A stretch of DNA of 64,000 bases, taken from Excoecaria cochinchinensis (Eukaryota; Streptophyta; Magnoliopsida; Malpighiales; Euphorbiaceae). The DNA lies in NCBI GenBank assembly GCA_947683425.1, contig CANTUQ010000327.1, forward strand, positions 1 through 64,000. The letters are read 5' to 3'. Position numbers and translations under genes: made by a program. How positions within the stretch are numbered: position 1 is the stretch's first letter; each line of letters opens with the position of its first letter. Under the pieces are notes generated by a model. That model saw only the letters and a list, made by a program, of their open reading frames with translations, had not been told where the DNA came from and searched no databases. Shown piece by piece: positions 43,401-50,751 of this stretch.

Positions 43401-44930
43401 TCGTCCTTGGTAATAAACCAGATCCGAGGTGAGTGGGCTGTTAAGGAAGAGCGACTGGTCCCTTATGTTCAATATCTGAAAGGGATGTGTGGGCAGTTTG
43501 AGATTTGCACCTTCTACTTCGTGCCAAGAGACGAGAACCGTTTGGCTGATGCGTTGGCAACCTTAGTATCAATATGGGATAACCCTGAGGGAGTGGCCAT
43601 GAAGCCGGTGCTGATTTCGAGCTCTGATAGGCCCAGCTTTGAAACCGTGCCTGTAATGGAATTAGAGGTGTCAGATGGGAGGCCGTGGTACTTTGATATC
43701 ATGAATTACTTGGAAAGCGATAGATTTCCAGAGGAAGCCACTGAAAAAGATCAGAGGATGATACGTAAGTTATCTACTCAGTTCATATCCTTGGAAGGGG
43801 TGCTGTATAAGAGACGGTCAGATGGGATCCAGCTCAGATGTTTGAATGAGAGAGAAGCGCGCAAGATAATGGAAGAAACCCATGCAGGGGTCTGCGGGGC
43901 CCACATGAATGGTGCGACCTTGGCCAAGAAGATAATGAGGCAAGGCTTTTATTGGCTTACGATGGACACTGATTGTTCAAAATATGTCAAGCAATGTCAG
44001 TTGTGCCAACAGTACGCGGATCTGAGCCACCTGCCGGTATCAGAGCTACATAACTTAACATCTCCTTGGCCGTTTGCCGCCTGGGGGATAGATATCATTG
44101 GGGAGATTCGCCCTACGGCGTCCAATGGGCACAGGTACATCATAGTCGCGATCGACTACTTCACCAAATGGGTCGAGGCAGAATCTTTCAAGAAAATTGA
44201 CGCAAGGGATATGGCCAGGTTCATAGAGAGGAATTTGATCTGCAGATATGGTCTCCCTCACCACCTAGTGTCTGATAATGGAGTGCAGTTTATGGGAGAG
44301 ACCAGAAAACTTCTTGAGAAGTACGGTGTTGGGCATCATAAATCCTCTCCCTACCGACCGCAAGCGAATGGAGCAGTGGAAGCCGCCAATAAGAATGTGA
44401 AGAAGATCTTGTCCAAGATGGTCCAAACCTACAAAGATTGGGCTGAGAAGTTGCCCTTCGCCCTGTGGGGATACAGAACGACAGTAAGATCATCTACGGG
44501 CGCTACACCATTTTCTCTGGTATACGGAACAGAAGCAGTATTGCCGGTAGAGATAGAGCTTAAATCATTAAGGGTGGTCATGGAGGCCCAAATCCCGGAA
44601 GCCGAATGGGCGCAGCAGAGATTGCAGCACTTGAACTTGCTGGATGAGAGTAGGCTGAAAGCTTATTATCATAATCAGATATATCAGAAGAGATTAGCGA
44701 GAACTTTCGGAAAGAAGGTGAGGAAACACCCGCTGAAAGAGGGGGACTTGGTGTTCAAGCAGATGAGGCCAGGAATACCAGATATCAGGGGGAAATTCAG
44801 GCCTACCTGGGAAGGGCCGTACATCCTTAAGAAGCTGTTGTCCAGAGGGGCTGCAATCTTATCAGACAGCGATGGGAACGAGTTCAAGGAGCCAGTCAAT
44901 GTCGACAGACTCAAAAGGTTCCACGGCTAA
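40428..44930 (+). CDS. Element D pol: protease, RT, RNase H, integrase (open)
   Basis: 1500 uninterrupted codons beginning near LIFSDANLPAEGRNHNR (no ATG at the head; the first codon is TTG because gag is deleted). Retropepsin-like VDDGSSINVCP at residues ~35-45. G-patch around 178-225 (LPGAGLGRSSQG, KGLGYRGG). Reverse transcriptase from ~480 with YVDD at ~634. RNase H from ~920 (LHFDGA, TNNEAEYEA, FGDSS, RDENRLADALA). Integrase zinc segment HX5H...CX2C from ~1152, then D/D/E residues in WGIDIIG (~1217), SDNGVQF and AVEAANK with D35E spacing. No chromodomain. It overlaps the gag frame by 4 nt. Confidence 0.95.
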   Translation: MIFSDANLPAEGRNHNRPLYIKAQISGKHTACVMVDDGSSINVCPLIALQAFGLSKDMLSESDLTITAYDNSRRQASGTFKTLVKTGPIEVEVEFVVLPIPANFSALLGRPWFHKLGGVPSTLHQMIKFPHEGEVVTIKAARENQVSALEIANQPFSGFHVSMIKEEHESGGSPAVVNMLKKMHYLPGAGLGRSSQGLQTAITTRGQKNRKGLGYRGGFGKKRVTDRIPHISESFVPASSVCAYTGEDEPQWVDGRIVPGFEIFNDVYDWHIGFVKTAEGFWDEEIMTQGITWDKCELEEIVTEKMVAARLKGKGKIADLELEVEELKISSDVPEGPLLDQKVNRQAAIASTSGAAEEVSSLDCLFIPELFYDVDDNNNIINKMNNFTYLCDVSDDFNMHEHDHIPSIFDIDSTGTTPFNLGTSENPREILIASNITPEERKNFERIITKHEKVFAWTYEDMPGIDRAVAEHAIPTYPDCRPVKQKLRRLRPEWADKVKEEIRQQIEAKFLVEVQYPTWLANVVPVAKKNGKVRVCVDYRDLNKACPKDDFPLPHIDVLIDSAANCAMYSFGDGYVGYNQILNKIADRVKTAFITEWGTYAYRVMPFGLKNAGATYQRMATKILSDLIHKEVEVYVDDMMVKSATREGHFEALEKFFTRIDRYNLRLNPKKCIFGVTSGKLLGHVVSQRGIEIDPDKVKAIREMPVPQKEKDVRSFLGKLQYVSRFIAKLTSICEPVFKLLRKNQPVVWNEDCQRAFDNIREYLLNPPVLRPPQPVKPLILYLAVEDGSVGAMMAQEDEFGVEFAVYYLSKKFLAYEIKYAEVEKICLAVIWASKKLRHYFHSYKVQAVAKQNPLRYLQEAPSLLGKMGRWLLLLQEFDVQYITRKTIKGRAVAEFLAEHPIQGDTLEFTFPDESIGTISVQGWQLHFDGAVNNKGAGVGVILTTPDNEKLPLAKKLRYKATNNEAEYEACTFGLEALAVLGARNVEVFGDSSLVINQIRGEWAVKEERLVPYVQYLKGMCGQFEICTFYFVPRDENRLADALATLVSIWDNPEGVAMKPVLISSSDRPSFETVPVMELEVSDGRPWYFDIMNYLESDRFPEEATEKDQRMIRKLSTQFISLEGVLYKRRSDGIQLRCLNEREARKIMEETHAGVCGAHMNGATLAKKIMRQGFYWLTMDTDCSKYVKQCQLCQQYADLSHLPVSELHNLTSPWPFAAWGIDIIGEIRPTASNGHRYIIVAIDYFTKWVEAESFKKIDARDMARFIERNLICRYGLPHHLVSDNGVQFMGETRKLLEKYGVGHHKSSPYRPQANGAVEAANKNVKKILSKMVQTYKDWAEKLPFALWGYRTTVRSSTGATPFSLVYGTEAVLPVEIELKSLRVVMEAQIPEAEWAQQRLQHLNLLDESRLKAYYHNQIYQKRLARTFGKKVRKHPLKEGDLVFKQMRPGIPDIRGKFRPTWEGPYILKKLLSRGAAILSDSDGNEFKEPVNVDRLKRFHG

Positions 44931-45074
44931 AGACCAAAATAAAAAGAAGAGAATAAAATGCCCTGCAAGTCGAAAACCGAAAAAAGGCGGCTGTGCTAAA
45001 ATTGGGCGCCTCGACAGGGTGAAAACCGAAAAAAAGGCATCCTGTGCAAAAATTAGAGGCATGAGAGAGAATGT

Positions 45075-45105
45075 CCGATCGTGAAAACCCGAGAGGGCCG
45101 ATCGG
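45075..45105 (+). ncRNA. Conserved post-pol hairpin, element D
   Basis: CCGATCG pairs perfectly with CGATCGG; inside, CCC-GAGA-GGG closes a GNRA loop. Elements B and C have CCAATCA/TGATTGG at the same place, i.e. paired changes. Upstream (44975-45060) two AAAACCGAAAAAA-containing modules with short pairing arms are also conserved. Confidence 0.6.
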
Positions 45106-45314
45106 TAACAGGAGTTGATGCTGTTAAAATTTGGTTTCATGTATTGATAGTGCATAAGCAGCTGAGTAAATGCCAAAACTGATCATGTATGCTGAAATTA
45201 TCTAGAAATGCACACGAAACTTGTGAAAGGGATGAATATTATTCTTTTCACTTTTGTCATTTTCTAGTTCTGCATTAAAAAGAAATGTAGCAAAAAATAC
45301 ACATGTAGGCTAAA

Positions 45315-45838
45315 CTAGGTCTTGCTGCTGCTCTCGCCGATCAGATGCTTGAGCCCTCGAGTCCTATTATCGGAGGTTGGGCTGAGGATCCACTTCTTGT
45401 ACCCGCTGGTTGAGGATGCAGAATGATTGCCAAACCTCGGGATGACAGTCTTCACAGGTAATCTGCCCCATAGCTCATGATACCGGGAAGCAAATGCGAC
45501 CGAGAGATCTCCTCCTCGGAAAGCAAGGGGAACCCTCACTATATCCTGGGTCATCCCAAGCTGCCGTGAACATCGCGAGGTAATGCAGAAGGTAGCCTGG
45601 CGGAGGCCGCAGAGGGGGACACAACCTGATGACCCATCGGTGACCGCATGAGACAGCGGGAGCCAGGCGGATGTAAAACTGATGTCGTCATCTGACAGCT
45701 CACTAAACCTGGTAATGCCTTCACTAGTCGTGGCACACCCATACAGTCGCCGACGAGGCAAGAAATGGCTCGGCATGTACCGCGGAATGACTCGGGGAGG
45801 TGGTTCAGACAGCATCTTCAGTTTTTCCTGTAGCCAGA

Positions 45839-45839
<1 letters not shown>
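45315..45839 (-). CDS. Element D antisense extra ORF, exon 2
   Basis: Reads IWLQEKLKMLSEPPPRVIPR, then DGSSGCVPLCGLRQATFCI and QLGMTQDIVRVP, ending IGESSSKT with a stop at 45315-45317. It is open throughout and 525 nt long, as in C. It follows the acceptor TTTTAG created by a 32-33-base T run on the minus strand. DUF7745-like by eye. Its exon 1 has one frameshift. Confidence 0.72.
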
Positions 45840-45875
<36 letters not shown>

Positions 45876-46014
45876 CCGCTGGAGTAAGTAGGGTTTGCTT
45901 TAGGCAAAAATAAGGCACAGGGTTGTGTGAAAATCCGAAAGGACGCACCTCCCGTAAAGAAAAGCTAGTGTGAAAATCCATAAGGGACGCACTACCTTTA
46001 AAATAATGACGTAC
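45840..46014 (-). other. Intron in element D antisense ORF, with long poly-T at acceptor
   Basis: 175 bp. Donor TCCAG|GTACGTC at 46014; acceptor AG at 45841-45840, immediately preceded by an unbroken T run of about 32 bases (45842-45874, A run on the plus strand). B and C have a mixed T-rich tract there, so the run is an expansion of the polypyrimidine tract. Confidence 0.65.
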
Positions 46015-46637
46015 CTGGAGTAATAAGGGGCTACCGGTAAATGTTGTAGTGGACCCAGAGCTCACAGCGTCCAGACCTAAGATGGTTTCGGCCAAAACAA
46101 GTGGTAGAGGGGACAATCCTAGATGAAAGTCACTCAGAACTCCAAGCAGACGAAAGTCGCCTGTCAGCCTCCTGGAACAACAGTAAGGAAGTTCACCATG
46201 CAGAATAGGAACGTGATACTTACCCGATAGGTGGGGATGTCAGTGAACTGATCTAGGGCCTCGATCAGGGGCTCCAGAGAAAAGGAGGAACTCAGAGGAA
46301 TCAGCCGGTTGGCCGCCGAGGGGGATATCCCCAGGGCTAGGGCTACGTCCCGGGTCTGAAGTAGGTCGCAGCGGGGGATGCAAGGCAAGGCGCCAGGAGG
46401 GAACTGGGCTCCCAGAATGGAAGCCAATTCTTCAGAAAGAGGGCACAGTTCCTGATAGGTGAACTGGAAGACGTGAAATCGAGGGTTCCAGAAGTGGGTC
46501 GCCGCCAGAAGGAGGTTCTGATCGACTTTGACCCGGCACAGATATTTCAGCCCAGCCAGAGAGGAAAGGGCGCCTTCTCCCCAAGTGTGTTTGTCATCTA
46601 AGATATGGTGCATCCTTTGAGCAGGAGGGGAGAACAT
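46015..46637 (-). pseudogene. Element D antisense extra ORF, exon 1 (one frameshift)
   Basis: Starts MFSPPAQRMHHILDDKHTWG at 46637. It continues FHVFQFTYQELCPLSEELAS and SFSLEPLIEALDQFTDIPTY. Near 46170 one base is missing relative to B and C (623 nt where C has 624), giving VVPGG and TGA. In the restored frame it reads GDFRLLGVLSDFHLGLSPLP, then LVLAETILGLDAV, and ends SPLLLQ at the donor. The single lesion could be real or a sequencing slip. Minus-strand TATA at 46697-46703 is 60 bp upstream. Confidence 0.75.
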
Positions 46638-46696
46638 TTTGAGAAGAATGAAATCCCAAGGTGCTGGAAAATGAAGAGACAAGAAAATCTTGCAGA

Positions 46697-46943
46697 TTTT
46701 ATAGGAGAAGGTCACCGACGGCCTGCCCGCCCCTCTACAGGGACGGTCTGCCCGCCTCTCTACGGAGACGGCTTGAACGTCCCTCCATAGAGGCGGCCCG
46801 TCCGTCGGAAGTCCACCGGGCAGAAACACGCGTCATCATCGCATTCATCACGAAATTAAATTGCATTCATTTCGCGACAGACGGCCAGCCCGTCGGTCGC
46901 TTTTACAGACGCCCTGCCCGTCGGTCATGAAATTCTATATAAG
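46697..46943. promoter_or_regulatory. Divergent promoter of element D extra ORFs
   Basis: Minus-strand TATAAAA (46697-46703) faces the antisense ORF. Plus-strand TATATAAG (46936-46943) faces the sense ORF and is the same octamer as the LTR TATA. The ~230 bp between hold CACCGACGGCC, three CTACAGGGACGG-like copies and GCGACAGACGGCCAGCCCGTC. Eighteen bases of the last (ACAGACGGCCAGCCCGTC, 46877-46894) are identical to the LTR palindrome at 37161-37178. Confidence 0.65.
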
Positions 46944-46964
46944 GGCGAGTGACAGACGGCGCAA

Positions 46965-47136
46965 ACGTTGCTGTCCCTTTCTCCTTCCTCTCTCAAGCGG
47001 TTTCTAAGTAGTTTTTGGCGTTTTTTGAGTCTTTTCTTCTTATTTTTTCGCGATTTCTTCGTTTTTTCGCATTATATACTCACCCGGTGCTCGGATATTT
47101 GTATTTCCCTAATTTCTACACTTCTCCGGATTGCAA
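46965..47136 (+). other. Element D sense-gene 5' UTR exon 1 (inferred)
   Basis: Sequence from about 25-30 bp after the TATA to the splice donor GCAA|GTAAGT. CT-rich, no start codon used. The transcription start is inferred from TATA spacing only. Confidence 0.4.
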
Positions 47137-47861
47137 GTAAGTAAATAATTACTTCTCTATTATTTATTTATCTATTTATTTAATTCAGTTCTACATTCTT
47201 TCTTCTTTTAACTCTAAGGAATCTTAAATAGCTTCAGAATTCAGGGGGAAATGCTGCCCAATTTTCTATATTATTTTGTAGTTAAATCCGAACTTTTTGC
47301 ATGATCACATAAAAATAGAGTTTTTCTATAACCTTGGTGCTGTAGAGTTACACCTTTTTAGCGCACCATTTTGTGCATTTCTTTGCTTTTATGGCCTGAG
47401 GCAATTATTTTGATTTGTTGGGGGCACACTCTTGCCGGGGTGCGCCCCATTTAAAGCATTTACTATTGCTAGGGCCTGAGGCCTGTTGTCTTGCTTTTTT
47501 CACGCAGGGGGTAGGGCACGTCCCTGCCCGGGTGCTGCCCAAATTTTTATCTTTTATTCTAGAATTGAATATTTATTTACTTTCCGAGTATGATGCATGC
47601 CTTAGGACTTGGAAAGCCCATCTTTATTCGCTTTAATTATCTTCGTGAGGACTACATGTTCCTTTGCCATGATGCGTGCAAGGCATGTTAGGATACTTCC
47701 GTAGACAGGATGTTTGCTATTTTTATCTGTCATTACTTTTTTATCTCATGATGGGCCGCCATTGCCCTGTTAAGGCCTAGATGGACCTTAGATTTTGAAA
47801 AATAAACCTGATAGTGCTTGCTTTGCTAAGTTTTCGCTATCTGACTTTTTCCTTTTTACAG
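47137..47861 (+). other. Putative 5'-UTR intron of element D sense ORF
   Basis: 725 bp, donor GTAAGTAAAT, acceptor CCTTTTTACAG, one base before ATG. B has the same donor/acceptor placement. The intron contains two diverged copies of a module with CTTGCCGGGGTGCG / CCCTGCCCGGGTGCTG and AGGCCTGAGG/GGGCCTGAGG words. Confidence 0.6.
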
Positions 47862-47862
47862 G

Positions 47863-49902
47863 ATGCCTCCCAGACGCAGAGCACCACAGGCCCAGCCCGA
47901 GCTTGAGGCCCCGGCTTGGATGGATGATGAGTCCGCCCAGAGGTACAGGGCGTTGGCTCAGGTAGAGTTTCGGGCCAGCCGCTTTGTATCTCGCCCTTTT
48001 TTAGAGGCCCTCGGGTTGGCCCCGGAGTTCGATTTACTTGCCGAGGGAGCGGGCTGGACAGAGTTTCTTGAGCCTGCCTTCCAGACATTTCCAGAGGCTA
48101 CCCGCCAGGTCTTGGCCACTCTCCGTTACACAGGCTTTCAGAGCGCAGATACTGACCCGGGGGTGATACAGTTTTGGTTTGATGGCGACCATGTCAGCAT
48201 CACCAGGCAGAGGTTCGCTCAGGCTATGGGGCTTCCTTCGGGGGAGGAGGTTGAGATCCCGCGGCGAGCGGTGAGACGCGCCCATTGGGCGGCTATTGCT
48301 ATACCAGGAGTGCTGTATGATCACGATACAGCGAAGAGCACCGTACTGGTGTCTCAGGCACTCTGGTATCTGCACAGAGTGCTTTCCAGCTCGTACCTCG
48401 GTCGAGCTGGTAATCCAGGGTCGCTTAACGCGGCCGAGATCTGGAGCCTCTGGGCTATGGTGGCAGGCCAGCGTCTCAACATTAGCCACGAGATCTTGGC
48501 CAACCTGGCCAGAGTGGGCAGAGGGTCGACACCAGTGGTGATGGTAGGGGGGGTCATCACCCGATTACTGTTGGGATTGGGGTTTACACCCGAGAGGCTG
48601 AGAGGACCTCTACCGGAGGGGATCCATGTAGATGCTGCAGCAGCGGTTCAGATGGGGATGATCTCCCCGATTTCTAGCCAGGCAGAGGCCTACAGGGTGT
48701 TGACTATCCATGAGACCCGGCGGTTGTTCTCGCTTCCACCCTTGGGGGCAGATCCTGATCACCCAGAGCACCAGGAGGAGCAGCCTCCACAGCCCGAGCC
48801 ACAGGCCGAGCCACAGCTCCAGCCTCCGTAGGTGCAGCCTCCACAGACTGAGCCTCAGCCGGAGCACCAGCCTCCTCCACCTCCTCAGTCCCAGGCAGTG
48901 CCTCCGCCACAGCACCAGGAGCCTCCTAGGACCCCCATGGATTTTGATTTTGAGGTCACGATGGACGAGCTCTTCGGCTCTTCACCGGCGTCTAGGGTCC
49001 CGACTCCGGCCCCGTCACCAGGTACCAGGATACAGAGGCCTGCCCGCGAGCCCTTCGAGAGATACCATCCGTACTCCCGAGGCGATCCTGGGGCATCCAC
49101 TTCTTCGGCACCACCACCAGAGCCAGCGCCACATCAGCCAGCTCAGCCGGACTATTTCCAGCTCCTCTCCTCCATATTTACGGCCTTTGAGCGGCGACAG
49201 GATGAGAGGGATAGGGCCATTCATGAGAGGTTGGATCGCCAGCAGACTGCTATCCAGGAGCAGTCTCAGGCAGTGGAGCGCCTATCCCGAGAGCAGGCAG
49301 GCTACATGGAGCATGCAGCGAGGGAGCAGACTCGGGCCATGGATGCCCTTAGAGATGAGCAGATTCGAGTTCTGGAGGCCTTCAGGGGAGAGCAGATGAG
49401 GCTAGTTGAGCAGATTGCTCAGGGGCAGAGAGAGTTGAGGCAGCAGCTCGCTCACGATGTGGGGACGTCGCAGGACCAGGCGTCGCAGAGGGTTGACATG
49501 ACCCTTCAGATGATTGACGAGTCACTGGACTCTCTGAGATCCCGCATCCAGGCGATAGAGGGGATTCTCCCTCCTCTTTCCCAGACCATGAGAGAGTTCC
49601 GGGAGCAGACGGAGCAGAGCTTAGAGCGTAGGAGAGCAGCCGCCGTTGAGCAGACCACTCAGCTGAGCCAAGCCTTCAAGAAGTTGGGGGAAAAGATCTC
49701 TGAGACCTTAGGGTTTCTGGGCACTTGTACCCAGCCCTTCTTAGATGGCTATGCTCAGGTACAGTTCAGGCGAGCCCATGATCACGAGGCAGGACCCTCT
49801 ACAGCTCCGTCACCACCTCAGGCCCGTCCACCTCCGCCAGGGACCGTGCACATATCAGATGATGAGGATCCCGATGAGCCTTCAGACTACACACCTCTCT
49901 GA
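47863..49902 (+). CDS. Element D sense extra ORF (ATHILA ORF-1-like plus coiled coil), one in-frame TAG
   Basis: A 679-codon frame from MPPRRRAPQAQPE, interrupted only by TAG at 48829-48831 (a CAG-type codon in the linker). Residues ~20-240 (FRASRFVSRPFLEALGL, GAGWTEFLEPAFQTFPE, RQRFAQAMGLPSGEE, YLHRVLSSSYLGRAG) resemble the ATHILA ORF-1/plant transposon protein type by eye. Residues ~295-350 are a P/Q-rich linker. Residues ~440-610 are a long coiled coil rich in E/Q/R (ERRQDERDRAIHERLDRQQ). The C-terminus is acidic (SDDEDPDEPSDYTPL). Codon use is GC-rich compared with pol. Its role is unknown; coiled coil and N-terminal domain suggest binding or assembly rather than catalysis. Confidence 0.8.
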
Positions 49903-50276
49903 GCTTCAGGGAGTTATTTTTGTATCTCTTGTATTTTGTATATGCATTGTACAAAAATGACATTTCTAGTGGAAAACTTTTGCTCCATTATTTGCATGTT
50001 TTTCTTTTCGATTAATTACTTAAATAACACCACAGGAAGTGTATATTCTCATATTTACTCATGTGTCGATAAAAATGACAATAAAAAAATAATAACACGA
50101 AAGAAAGACAAACAACAAAAGAATAATAATCAATAACAGGTCAAAAGATGACCTTTCAAACATGAATTAACAAAATCTTTTATCTCATAGGTATAAAGGA
50201 ATACCAACCTAAGCACGGACATCGATTAAGGAGGTCTCCTTCGAAACAAGGAAACCAGCGGAGTTTTCACACTCCA
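49903..50276 (+). other. Element D 3' untranslated region
   Basis: A/T-rich noncoding DNA between the sense ORF and the repeat array. No gene or known motif. Short frames are not supported. Confidence 0.6.
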
Positions 50277-50568
50277 AGATCGAAGCTGCAGTTGAAGAAA
50301 CACTGCTCTTCACCCCGAAGCTGCGGTTCAAGAAACACCGCTCTTCACCAGATCGAAGCTGCAGTTGAAGAAACACTGCTCTTCACCCCGAAGCTGCGGT
50401 TGAAGAAACACCGCTCTTCACCAGATCGAAGCTGCAGTTGAAGAAACACTGCTCTTCACCCCGAAGCTGCGGTTGAAGAAACACCGCTCTTCACCAGATC
50501 GAAGCTGCAGTTGAAGAAACACTGCTCTTCACCTCGAAGCTGCGGTTGAGGAAACGCCGCTCTTCACC
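50277..50568 (+). repeat. 73-bp tandem repeats in element D 3' untranslated region
   Basis: Four units of exactly 73 bp (starts 50277, 50350, 50423, 50496), each a dimer of ~36-bp halves: AGATCGAAGCTGCAGTTGAA with AAACACTGCTCTTCA, then CCGAAGCTGCGGTTGAAG with AAACACCGCTCTTCA. They are unrelated in sequence to the 52-bp unit of B and C in the same position. Confidence 0.92.
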
Positions 50569-50729
50569 AGATCGAGATTGAAGCCAAAGCTTGCTGCATC
50601 TCACCAAGCCCTACGGATCGAGATGAGGTCTAACCGGCAAAAAGGTATGGAAGGTGAAAAGCCGCCGAAGGTACGCTTTCTTTCCAACCTTTCTCTGAGT
50701 TTTGGCTTATCTAGGCACTTGTGCGCTAG

Positions 50730-50751
50730 TTTCCCCAAAACTGGGGGCAAC
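50730..50751 (+). other. Element D polypurine tract
   Basis: TTTCCCCAAAACTGGGGGCAAC immediately before the 3' LTR. Same design as in B and C. Confidence 0.75.

Noticed and set aside
45842..45874. Poly-A tail of a processed insertion
   Set aside because: It sits exactly at the splice acceptor of the antisense ORF, with homologous sequence on both sides in B and C, so it is an expanded polypyrimidine tract.
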